Assembly: GCA_019308645.1 (NCBI GenBank)
Contig: JAFDHR010000115.1
Location: 1-7,163, forward strand
Length of the DNA: 7,163 nucleotides
Source: Deltaproteobacteria bacterium
Lineage (GTDB): Bacteria; Desulfobacterota; DSM-4660; Desulfatiglandales; B25-G16
Direction of reading: 5' to 3'
Shown here: positions 1-5,598 of the stretch, one piece after another
How positions within the stretch are numbered: position 1 is the first letter of the stretch
Layout: each line of letters starts with the position of its first letter
Position numbers and translations under genes: made by a program
Notes under the pieces: model-generated
What the model saw: the letters and a program-made list of their open reading frames with translations, nothing else
Told to the model about the DNA's origin: nothing
The model's database searches: none

Positions 1-18
1 ATGGGCTAAAGGGGAGGT

Positions 19-105
19 ATGCTTAAAATAAGTGGTGCTTTATATCCTATTGATATTACAGCAATAATAGCTTATTCACTTTTTCTCTTGACAGGCGGAA
101 TATAG
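19..105 (+). CDS. possible 28-residue hydrophobic peptide
   Basis: A short ORF reads MLKISGALYPIDITAIIAYS followed by a hydrophobic end and a TAG stop. A purine-rich AGGGGAGGT lies directly before the ATG and would be a strong ribosome site, although its GGAGG core is too close to the start. The middle could span a membrane once. A TAA at 7-9 may close an upstream gene that left the window, which would make this a downstream cistron. I do not recognise the peptide. It could equally be a chance ORF in the decayed DNA at this edge. Confidence 0.22.
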   Translation: MLKISGALYPIDITAIIAYSLFLLTGGI

Positions 106-494
106 GATGTCCCCTATGTTCACTAAATGCTAGAATGAAAAATCCACCCCTTCCCGTTGATCCCACCCCTCAAAACCCCAGAACATATGAAACTGACCAC
201 TAAGGCGGTTGTCAATAGATCGAGGTATCATCTGCTGACCACCTCATGGCGCATCATTCACATGAGGGAGATTTGCGTTTCGAGGATCGAGCCTAAATTC
301 ATAGAATATCAATGGAAAAAAGCAAGACCTGACCCTCAATCATTTGACCCCAATCAAAGGTACCGCTTGATAATAACTTATAATCTTATGTACGTCCCCC
401 ATTATTGATTTGTCTTCAAATATCAATGTATTGTATGGTATGATGATTTCACAGATGGTTCATAACCTAATTTTGTTAAAGAGGATGTTTTGAA
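106..494. other. gene-poor stretch upstream of the sensor gene
   Basis: No convincing gene is visible. One frame stays open from 157 to 408, but it starts with TTG, lacks a ribosome site and its translation (rich in R, H, I and P) resembles no family I know. The stretch contains a REP-like motif at 323-335. A promoter for the sensor gene should lie between about 400 and 470, which is AT-rich, but I see no well-spaced -35/-10 pair there. Confidence 0.5.
323..335 (+). repeat. REP-like motif, inverse of one at 1456
   Basis: The sequence CAAGACCTGACCC occurs here. Its first ten bases are repeated in inverse form at 1456-1465, so the pair flanks the truncated sensor gene. From memory, AAGACCTGACCC-type motifs are common as dispersed extragenic elements in deltaproteobacterial genomes, often near REP-associated transposases. 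A 10-bp inverted match alone could arise by chance in a window this long; the position of the second copy makes it notable. Confidence 0.35.
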
Positions 495-1466
495 ATGGCC
501 ACGTCAGAATTGAAGGATTCGGAGCTATCATCTCTCACTAGGAAGGTCTCACGACGCATTTTCATAGTGTGCATCTTCTCTACCCTCCTACCCATTTTAG
601 TCCTAGCAGTCTTCTCGTTTACCCAGGTGACAGGACAGCTTCATAGCCAGAGCCAAAGGCGACTGCATCAATCCAGCAAGGCCCTGGCTATGTCCATTTT
701 CGAGCGGCTATCCTTACTTGAGAATGAATTAAGGGTTTTCTCCTACGTCTTTAATGCAAGCCCCGGAGCTTCAACCCCCAGGCCAGCCGAAGAATACAGT
801 GAACATTTAAAACAGCGGTTCAAAGCGCTGGCACTTATCACTGATTCTGGGAGATGTATCCCTTTCTTTGGTCATATTGACAATCTGGCAGAACAGTCTG
901 AGCAAGAGAGACAACACCTTGGCTCTGGCAAACCACTTATATTAACCCAGTCCCGTGGAGATAACCGTTTGCACATATATATGATGAGGGCAGTCGATCC
1001 ACAAGACCCGAAGCAGGGAATCCTGTGTGGAGAAATAAATTCCATGTACCTGTGGGGCTTGTCGGCACATAATACACTGCCTTCCATGACCGAATTCTGT
1101 GTCTTGGATCGGTTCAACCATGTCATCTACTCCACGATTCCACTGCCTTCATCATTCCATGAAAGATCGGCGCTCGAAATGAGGCGTTCTTCCTCGGCCC
1201 GGTTCGAGTGGAAATATGAAGACAAAGTATATCTGGCGAGTTTTTGTTCCATTTTCCTGAAACCCAGGTATTTTTATCCGAAATGGACAGTAGTTCTAAG
1301 CGAACCGAAGGACTACGTCCTTGCCCCAATGGCCTATTTTAAAAAGATATTTCCTTTGGTCATTTCCCTGTCTGTTTGTGTGGTATTGCTCGTTAGCATT
1401 ATCCTGATTCGAAAAATCATGCGCCCTCTGAAAGAATTCAATGCTAGTGGTGGTATCAGGTCTTGA
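495..1466 (+). CDS. two-pass membrane sensor, truncated in HAMP domain
   Basis: The 323-residue product has a basic N-terminus, a first membrane helix at about 22-44 (IFIVCIFSTLLPILVLAVFS), an extracytoplasmic region of about 240 residues, and a second helix at about 285-305. Then follows RKIMRPLKEFNAS, the opening of a HAMP linker with its usual proline. This is the plan of Cache-type sensors that feed a histidine kinase, GGDEF/EAL or chemotaxis domain, but the protein ends with GGIRS and a TGA, so most of HAMP and all of the output domain are missing. The stop lies in a REP-like motif (1456-1465), suggesting an insertion or deletion cut the gene. The ATG follows a GAGG at 481-484 with a slightly long gap of 10 bases. 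As it stands it could not signal by the usual route; it is best seen as a gene remnant that is still open. The ligand is unknown. Confidence 0.7.
   Translation: MATSELKDSELSSLTRKVSRRIFIVCIFSTLLPILVLAVFSFTQVTGQLHSQSQRRLHQSSKALAMSIFERLSLLENELRVFSYVFNASPGASTPRPAEEYSEHLKQRFKALALITDSGRCIPFFGHIDNLAEQSEQERQHLGSGKPLILTQSRGDNRLHIYMMRAVDPQDPKQGILCGEINSMYLWGLSAHNTLPSMTEFCVLDRFNHVIYSTIPLPSSFHERSALEMRRSSSARFEWKYEDKVYLASFCSIFLKPRYFYPKWTVVLSEPKDYVLAPMAYFKKIFPLVISLSVCVVLLVSIILIRKIMRPLKEFNASGGIRS
1456..1465 (-). repeat. REP-like motif at the sensor truncation point
   Basis: TCAGGTCTTG here is the exact reverse complement of 323-332. The sensor gene's stop codon (1464-1466) falls at its end, so the last codons (ATC AGG TCT TGA) come from this motif rather than from a HAMP domain. 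The adjoining ACTTGTGACA also resembles the way I remember this dispersed element continuing. Confidence 0.35.
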
Positions 1467-1713
1467 CTTGTGACATTGAAATCTATGAAGAAAAGAGGAA
1501 TTTATCTTTTCTAAAATGAGGATGTGTCAGTCTTATATGGGAGTAGAAATTTAGTGAGAGGGGACGCTCGTGCAGAACGTGCACAAAACTGGGTATTACC
1601 TCTACCCTCAACACCTTTCCCGATGAAGTAAGTGCCATCTCTTTAATCGCAAGCCTCAAATTCTTTTTCCCTTGGATCATCCATATCGGCCAAGTATGAC
1701 TTTAATATCATAG
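1467..1713. other. intergenic, no supported gene
   Basis: This gap separates two converging genes. A 65-codon minus-strand frame (1483-1680) has no ribosome site or recognisable domain and is not accepted. The 17-base string at 1562-1578 (GGGACG, C, TCGTGCAGAA) recurs with one mismatch at 3923-3939, inside the HEPN remnant, so a scrap of the same kind of sequence may be present. I see no clear hairpin terminator for either flanking gene. Confidence 0.45.
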
Positions 1714-2214
1714 CTATACAAGCTTTTTAAATTGAATTCTCAGTGTCTTTCCTTCTTTAACGGCTGCCTTAAATGTCCTCTCAAGATGTCTCGGATATAA
1801 ATTTCTCTTATGATATCCAATGTCCCTAAAGGCTCTTTCCAGGCTGATTGATTTTTGCTCAAGCTCCATATAGGAGATAAGCTTAATGGCAGCTTGGTCG
1901 CAAGTGCAAAAGGTTATTTCTTCTTCTGCTTGTATTAAATAAGCTATTGATGTGGACTCTCCAGGGTCTATTCCTAGCCTCGCTTCCTTTGATCCCCTTT
2001 GTATCTTTCTCAGGCTTTCAAGATCAACATTTTCAATTATTGTAACATCTTTAATATCAATATCAATTTTTGTCCCATCCTTCTTGTAATATCTTGCCTC
2101 CTCAAAAACATTCCGGGTTAGACAGATATCATAAGCTTTGCTTATTTTTCCAAACAAACCAAGAGTATGTAGATCAATGATAACATCGGCATCAAGCAGT
2201 AGCAATCTTCGCAT
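1714..2214 (-). CDS. PIN-like nuclease domain protein, partner of HTH-ImmA/IrrE gene
   Basis: The 166-residue product has PIN-fold landmarks in order: a hydrophobic strand ending in acid (LLLLDADVIIDL, D8/D10), an acidic pair after VF (E38/E39), a GES motif (G85-E86) at the start of a helix, and FCTCDQAAIKL with D106 at the end of a strand. These acids would bind Mg2+ or Mn2+ in a ribonuclease active site. The chosen ATG at 2214 has a GGAAGGA ribosome site a few bases upstream; in-frame ATGs at 2241 and 2238 would only deepen the overlap. The start lies 23 bases inside the upstream regulator/peptidase gene, so the two are probably translationally coupled. PIN-like genes paired with HTH-ImmA/IrrE genes are known from toxin-antitoxin-type loci, so I infer a toxin or RNase effector. 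The basic C-terminus (about 134-166) lies beyond the core and might bind RNA. I cannot name the exact subfamily. Confidence 0.72.
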   Translation of the reverse strand: MRRLLLLDADVIIDLHTLGLFGKISKAYDICLTRNVFEEARYYKKDGTKIDIDIKDVTIIENVDLESLRKIQRGSKEARLGIDPGESTSIAYLIQAEEEITFCTCDQAAIKLISYMELEQKSISLERAFRDIGYHKRNLYPRHLERTFKAAVKEGKTLRIQFKKLV

Positions 2215-3343
2215 AGTTTCCTTCCACAAATCCCGCATCATCCAGATAGTCGTCTATTTCAGCCCGATCTATTTCCAGGTATTCGGCAAAGGTGCCTCTT
2301 GATATCTTGCCCTCCATCAAGCATCTGTAAGCAAGGGATATAAATCTTGAAGGAACCTTGGACGGCCTGTCGCTTTTATACAACCTTCGACGCATATTGC
2401 GATCCAGATCACGGAATTTTGGGTTATCCAATACCTTCTGCGCCTGGGATTTCTTAAGTATTTCCAGATTGACAAGTCTCCAAAGGATTGCTTCTGTTGA
2501 AACACCGAAATCCTTGGCCAGCTCAATTATATCAATAAATCTTACTTCATTGTCGATAGCTGTTTCTTTGAGTGCATCGAGGAGATGAGCTTCAGGTAAC
2601 AGAAGACTTGAAGCGAAGATATCCGCATATTGTTCTGGCCTTGTTTTCTTTGTACCGTTACCAATTTCTTCAGGAGAAAAAACATTCCAGCTTATTACAT
2701 GAAATAACTCATGCGCCAGATCATAATTTCTTCTCCATGGCGCATCATTGATGTTGATGAGGATACCAACCCCTAAGGTGTTATCTACAACACTGGCGCC
2801 GGAGGCACCATCCCTCAAAGGTAAATGAAGGATTTTAAAACGAAGCTTATTTTCGAGCACATTAAGCAGATTCGAGGAAGGGCGAGAACCCAGGTCGAGA
2901 AAATTATGAATATCATCACCGAGTTTATCGGCCCGTTCAAAGCCATTGTCAGAGAAATCATCCCGATCATAATTTTTCTGAATATCTTTCCATCGTCGCT
3001 TGAGACCAAGCAGGTGTTCAAGGTTACTATAATTTTCCAGAAAAGAAAGGAATTGGCGCTGTACTTGATTTACGTCTGTTTTTGTTGTCTTTCTCCACAG
3101 GGGCACAGGATCGGGAGCAATGTCGGATTCCAGGAAATAGTCCAGACTCCTGCCATATAAACGAGCTATCATAATCAATTCGTGAGCATTTATCTTCCTT
3201 GTACCTTTTTCAATGGCAGAAAGAGTTTGGTAGTTTTTGAATCCCAGTTTTTGAGATGCTTCAGTAATGGAAAAGCCTGCTGCTTCTCTTGCAGCGACAA
3301 TTCTTTTATCCAGGATCTCTTCTTTGCGATTTTTGGATTCCAT
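2192..3343 (-). CDS. XRE-family HTH / ImmA-IrrE zinc metallopeptidase
   Basis: The 383-residue product begins with an XRE helix-turn-helix (about 12-70; EASQKLGFKNYQTLSAIEKG is the recognition region). After a linker comes an ImmA/IrrE peptidase domain (about 165-300) with the zinc motif HELFH (H211, E212, H215) and the likely third ligand E237 in EQYADIFASSLLLP. The C-terminal RYLxEGKISRGTFAEYLEID-type tail is usual for the family, and the length is normal. Such proteins typically repress their own operon and can cleave a repressor or antitoxin to release a response. I start at ATG 3343 because an AGGAGGG sits just upstream; the longer reading would need a TTG (3358) inside that ribosome site. 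The gene leads an operon with the PIN-like gene and has its own promoter overlaid by inverted repeats. The native substrate is not evident; the co-encoded PIN protein or the protein itself are candidates. Confidence 0.9.
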   Translation of the reverse strand: MESKNRKEEILDKRIVAAREAAGFSITEASQKLGFKNYQTLSAIEKGTRKINAHELIMIARLYGRSLDYFLESDIAPDPVPLWRKTTKTDVNQVQRQFLSFLENYSNLEHLLGLKRRWKDIQKNYDRDDFSDNGFERADKLGDDIHNFLDLGSRPSSNLLNVLENKLRFKILHLPLRDGASGASVVDNTLGVGILININDAPWRRNYDLAHELFHVISWNVFSPEEIGNGTKKTRPEQYADIFASSLLLPEAHLLDALKETAIDNEVRFIDIIELAKDFGVSTEAILWRLVNLEILKKSQAQKVLDNPKFRDLDRNMRRRLYKSDRPSKVPSRFISLAYRCLMEGKISRGTFAEYLEIDRAEIDDYLDDAGFVEGNYAKIATA

Positions 3344-3364
3344 TACTCCCTCCTGCAATAAGAT

Positions 3365-3415
3365 TTTCTTATATTGTATTTAATATTATCGGTAATTATA
3401 TAAGAAATCATTACC
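3365..3415. promoter_or_regulatory. interleaved inverted repeats, putative operator
   Basis: TTTCTTATAT at 3365-3374 and ATATAAGAAA at 3398-3407 form a perfect inverted repeat with 10-bp arms whose centres are 33 bp apart, about three helical turns. A second inverted repeat, GGTAAT at 3391-3396 and ATTACC at 3410-3415, is interlaced with it. Together they cover the -10 box and probable start site, where a dimeric XRE repressor would block RNA polymerase. The encoded HTH protein is the obvious candidate. The DNA is AT-rich, so some symmetry is expected by chance, but not readily 10 perfect pairs at this position. Confidence 0.6.
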
Positions 3416-3425
3416 TATTTGTCAA
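3395..3425 (-). promoter_or_regulatory. sigma70-type promoter of the HTH-peptidase/PIN operon
   Basis: On the minus strand a consensus -35 TTGACA (3425-3420) is followed by TATATAAT. The spacing is 17 bases to TATATA (3402-3397) or 19 to TATAAT (3400-3395). Transcription would start near 3388, leaving a leader of about 45 bases before ATG 3343 with a good ribosome site at about 3347-3353. Confidence 0.75.
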
Positions 3426-3498
3426 TCCTTAAATGTAGATTTTTCATTTTTTTCTTTGTCCTGTTTTTTCCTTTATATCATTTTGGCTTGTTCTTCCT

Positions 3499-3680
3499 TA
3501 AAGATTAAACCTATTTAGCTAAAACCTAATGAAATTTAGTCTAAAATCAGGTGAATGGTCAAGAAAAACACGCAACGATGAGATTTGGGATAGAGGCATT
3601 GATGGATTGGGAATTTAGGAATTGAGGGATTGAGAGCAGAGAGCGGAAGTGATTTTGGAGTTTGGAATTAGGTTTTAGCT
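3499..3680 (+). repeat. repeat element copy A, with inverted ends
   Basis: Bases 3541-3649 match 5641-5749 at 106 of 109 positions in the same orientation; the homology continues more weakly back to about 3499. The inner part is purine-rich with degenerate GGGATTGAG-like units. This copy is bounded by perfect 14-bp inverted arms, AGCTAAAACCTAAT (3517-3530) and ATTAGGTTTTAGCT (3667-3680), with weaker symmetry continuing inward (CTAAAATCAG against TGATTTTGGAG). That gives about 164 bp with terminal inverted repeats and no ORF, as in a MITE or large extragenic palindromic element. No target-site duplication is obvious. Confidence 0.75.
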
Positions 3681-3696
3681 TGTAGCTGAATGCTCC

Positions 3697-3822
3697 CTAT
3701 AGGGTTATTGGCCGATTTCCATCCCAGGATTTTAAGCAGAGACTCTTCTTGGGAATCTTCAATGCGTCAACAAATGCCTTTATAGGGAGATAGTCCTCTA
3801 TGAGTCTGCGGTTGTTACTCAT
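3697..3822 (-). pseudogene. stub resembling N-terminus of DUF1156 DNA methyltransferase
   Basis: A 41-residue ORF starts MSNNRRLIEDYLPIKA. This closely resembles the start of DUF1156-containing, adenine-specific DNA methyltransferase-like proteins, which typically continue with a serine/arginine segment and an LHxWWARRP motif. Here the match ends after about 16 residues, and the following FVDALKIPKKSL leads to a TAG, so the roughly 900-residue body is missing. The ATG overlaps the TGA of the upstream HEPN remnant (ATGA at 3819-3822), as in a coupled operon. In life this would have been a modification component of a defence locus. The assignment rests on a short peptide recognised by eye. Confidence 0.45.
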
Positions 3823-3955
3823 TCTGTAATTTTCTTTTCCACCCACCTAAAAACTTTCTCGGCAATTTCTACAGCTTTGATATAATCCACTTCATCCACT
3901 TGTTCGTAATCTCCTGTTCAACGGGACGTTCGTGCAGAAATTGCTTAAAAGCCAT
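3819..3955 (-). pseudogene. frameshifted C-terminal remnant of a HEPN-domain protein
   Basis: Two minus-strand frames join to give a HEPN-like tail. From 3955 one frame reads MAFKQFLHER. Around 3930-3914 the frame is lost, and another reads TGDYEQVDEVDYIKAVEIAE and on to WVEKKITE with a TGA at 3819-3821. The pattern LHER…TGDY followed by an acidic/aliphatic amphipathic helix is that of the C-terminal half of COG1895/COG2250-type HEPN proteins, usual partners of MNT nucleotidyltransferases. The N-terminal half with the RxxxxH-bearing helices is absent, and no nucleotidyltransferase is nearby. The gene is dead. Its stop overlaps the DUF1156-like start, suggesting the two were once one operon. 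Confidence 0.5.
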
Positions 3956-4000
3956 TCTTAAATCATAAAATGGTAATTGGTTCTAAAACAACTTATATAC

Positions 4001-4203
4001 AGGCTTTAAGCCTTTATTTTGGCAAGTTCCACATGGCCGGGCCCCAGTGGAATAGGCCGTGGAATTCCACCCCAGTACCATCTGCCGGAGCTACAGGGCA
4101 GGCCCCAGTACGATAGTTTCAACCTACGGGCACCGAGCTGCGGCATCTTCGACCCCGAGGGGCGGGATCTACGCTTCGCTTCGACAGGCGGGGTGAACCC
4201 TTC
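4001..4203. repeat. GC-rich, hairpin-dense extragenic insert
   Basis: About 185 bases here are much richer in GC than the AT-rich DNA on both sides. They contain nested symmetry: AGGCTT-T-AAGCCT (4001-4013), TTCCAC (4027-4032) against GTGGAA (4047-4052), GGCC-G-GGCC (4035-4043), and a perfect 12-bp palindrome GTGGAATTCCAC (4059-4070). CCCCAGT occurs three times (about 4042, 4070 and 4112). Both strands stay open for over 60 codons, but the translations are low-information and lack ribosome sites. The best reading is a REP/BIME-like or decayed mobile insert, ending where another short repeat (4206-4237) begins. Its family is unknown to me. Confidence 0.5.
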
Positions 4204-4205
4204 CA

Positions 4206-4237
4206 TAAAGATTAAACCTATTCAGTTAAGAACTAAT
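4206..4237 (+). repeat. third partial copy of the repeat-element edge
   Basis: This 32-base stretch matches 3499-3530 at 28 positions, starting with 17 identical bases (TAAAGATTAAACCTATT). It corresponds to the left edge of copy A, including its inverted arm, without the purine-rich body. It marks the right border of the GC-rich insert, so the edge sequence may be a mobile-element end or a recombination site. Confidence 0.6.
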
Positions 4238-4238
4238 A

Positions 4239-4271
4239 AATAGGATCATACTACATTTTCGTGATCCTATT
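4239..4271 (-). terminator. weak hairpin at the end of the fic gene
   Basis: AATAGGATCA and TGATCCTATT form perfect 10-bp inverted arms around a 13-base loop, overlapping the fic stop codon. On the minus strand the stem is followed by TATTAG rather than a long U-tract, so termination would be inefficient. A further direct copy of ATAGGATCA lies inside the last fic codons (4282-4290), giving three related motifs in 50 bases. Confidence 0.4.
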
Positions 4272-5328
4272 AATCGTACCATGATCCTATTTTTTCCCAT
4301 TCCGCTTCTCGACCCTTTCCGAGGCAGCGGATTTTCTTTTGCCTTCTCAGATCCGCGAGGGCTCGCTTGACGGTGGGATAACTGACACCTGGACAAGCCT
4401 GCAGGATCTCACTGAATTTAAAGCGGCTTGGAAGACGTTTTATCGTGTGTTGAACTAACTCCCTTTTTGCACCTTTAGCTGATGTAACTGCTCCAACCCG
4501 TTCTTCGAATTCCTTGTAGGCAGCAATCAGAGTCCCCAGAAAATAATTCCACCAGGGAAGAAGGTTATGTCTTGCTTCATGCCATCCTTCAGAGCTTCTT
4601 AAGAGGACTTCATAATAGGTTCCCTTACTCTGCTCAACGATTCTTTCCAGGCTGATGTAGCGCCCTACATCATAGCCAGCCTGGTGGAGCAGGAGGGTAG
4701 TCAGTAGGCGACCGATTTGTCCGTTGCCGTCCCAAAAAGGATGGATGCACTCGAAATCGAAAATGAATGACGCAATCAAAAGCAGAGGCTCGGCTTCCTG
4801 CTTGTCCATCATCCTGTGGAAAAAACTACAAAGCTTTCTGACAAATTCATTAACTGCCAGGGCCGAAACAGGTTGGAAACGAACCACCTGGCGCCCGTCA
4901 GGAAGTATTTCTAATATGGCATTGTCCTTCTCCTTCCACTGCCCACCCTTTTCGGACGTATGAGCGTACATTTTCCGATGAAATTCGAGGATGAGATCAG
5001 GACTTGTATTCATTCGGTGTGCATTGGCATGTATCTCACCGATTACGTCTCGATACCCTGCCACTTCACCTTCCGGGCGGTCCTTTGGCGTTGTTTTTTC
5101 ATCCATGATGGCTTGAAGACGAGCTTGAGCCACAACAACCCCCTCAATCCGGTTGGAGGACTCGACACTTTGAATCATGGCAACACATCTCAAGGTTTCC
5201 AATATCTCAGGGGATTGTTGATGGTACATGCTCTGGTGTCCACGATATTCACCAAGAGCCCTCACTGTCATAAGAAGATTATGGGAAATCGGTTGTTCTA
5301 ACAGATAGCCATGTTCAAATGATCGCAT
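4270..5328 (-). CDS. Fic-domain protein (AMPylase-like) with winged-helix tail
   Basis: The 352-residue product is a full-length Fic protein of the class with an N-terminal inhibitory helix. That helix carries SSNRIEG (S58-G63, fitting the (S/T)xxxE(G/N) motif, E62 being the inhibitory acid). The catalytic motif HPFWDGNGQIGR lies at 196-207, with catalytic H196, metal-binding D200 and R207; the usual first arginine is Q204. The C-terminus (about 297-350) looks like a winged helix (FSEILQACPGVSYPTVKRAL). Fic enzymes usually transfer AMP from ATP to a hydroxyl of a target protein; the target is unknown. The ATG at 5328 has a GAGGT about six bases upstream, and TAA at 4270 is followed by an in-frame TAG. 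It is transcribed alone and lies between the two direct repeat copies. The upstream 200 bases hold a terminator and no clear promoter. The Q204 change might reduce or alter phosphate binding, so activity is not assured. Confidence 0.92.
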   Translation of the reverse strand: MRSFEHGYLLEQPISHNLLMTVRALGEYRGHQSMYHQQSPEILETLRCVAMIQSVESSNRIEGVVVAQARLQAIMDEKTTPKDRPEGEVAGYRDVIGEIHANAHRMNTSPDLILEFHRKMYAHTSEKGGQWKEKDNAILEILPDGRQVVRFQPVSALAVNEFVRKLCSFFHRMMDKQEAEPLLLIASFIFDFECIHPFWDGNGQIGRLLTTLLLHQAGYDVGRYISLERIVEQSKGTYYEVLLRSSEGWHEARHNLLPWWNYFLGTLIAAYKEFEERVGAVTSAKGAKRELVQHTIKRLPSRFKFSEILQACPGVSYPTVKRALADLRRQKKIRCLGKGREAEWEKIGSWYD

Positions 5329-5528
5329 GGGTTACCTCATCGTTCAGATTTCGATTTTTACACTACTCTGTTATTGTTGCCTGACCTCGTATTTTCCTTT
5401 TTCCTCTTTCACCTGCATCTGGGTAATTCGGGACATCCTTGACTAATTTGGCTTATATTTTCTAATAGAAAAAAAGAGATCGAATCTGCTCTTAACTCTA
5501 TATGCGGTCAACCTTGTTTAGCAGTCAC
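5329..5528. other. fic upstream region, no supported gene
   Basis: This 200-base region separates the terminator from fic. A TTGACC at about 5511-5506 on the minus strand has no good -10 at normal spacing. TTTTCTAATAGAAAA (5458-5472) is a 7-bp-arm palindrome. Short minus-strand frames such as VKDVPNYPDAGERGKRK could be coding scraps, but I cannot assign them. Confidence 0.35.
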
Positions 5529-5571
5529 AAAAAAACAAGGCCCTGTTCTCATATTGAGAAACAGGGTCTTG
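5529..5571 (-). terminator. strong intrinsic terminator upstream of fic
   Basis: On the minus strand a hairpin (5571-5536) of about 16 base pairs with one bulged base, one G-U pair and a 3-base loop is followed at once by seven Ts (5535-5529). It is the best terminator in the window. No intact gene ends near it: the nearest minus-strand gene upstream stops at 6288. It therefore either closed a lost gene, insulates fic, or attenuates fic transcription. Confidence 0.82.
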
Positions 5572-5577
5572 GTCAGA

Positions 5578-5596
5578 TCAACTCATGTTCCCTCCT
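5578..5596 (-). promoter_or_regulatory. orphan ribosome site with two-codon ORF before terminator
   Basis: On the minus strand AGGAGGG (5596-5590) is followed by ATG AGT TGA (5586-5578), and the terminator stem begins seven bases later. A near-ideal ribosome site with only Met-Ser-stop is either the start of a gene whose body was deleted down to its terminator, or a minimal leader ORF acting on the terminator. Confidence 0.5.
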
Positions 5597-5598
5597 GA

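Noticed and set aside
157..408. 83-codon plus-strand ORF
   Set aside because: It needs a TTG start, lacks a ribosome site, and the translation looks like non-coding DNA.
1440..1520. Programmed or simple frameshift restoring the sensor's HAMP domain
   Set aside because: None of the three frames after 1466 continues a HAMP, kinase or GGDEF sequence, so the downstream part is absent and not merely shifted.
1483..1680. 65-codon minus-strand ORF
   Set aside because: There is no ribosome site or recognisable domain, and the frame passes through a short repeated string; chance opening is likelier.
2825..3160. 111-codon plus-strand ORF
   Set aside because: It lies wholly antisense within the HTH-peptidase gene, which has clear motifs and a ribosome site.
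3541..3649. CRISPR-like repeats
   Set aside because: The internal units are degenerate and contiguous without unique spacers, and there are only two dispersed copies and no cas genes.
4006..4243. Two opposed ORFs of 66 and 74 codons in the GC-rich insert
   Set aside because: Open frames on both strands are expected from the composition; neither has a ribosome site or known domain.
4960..5301. 113-codon plus-strand ORF
   Set aside because: It is antisense to the 5' part of the Fic gene, whose motifs are unmistakable.
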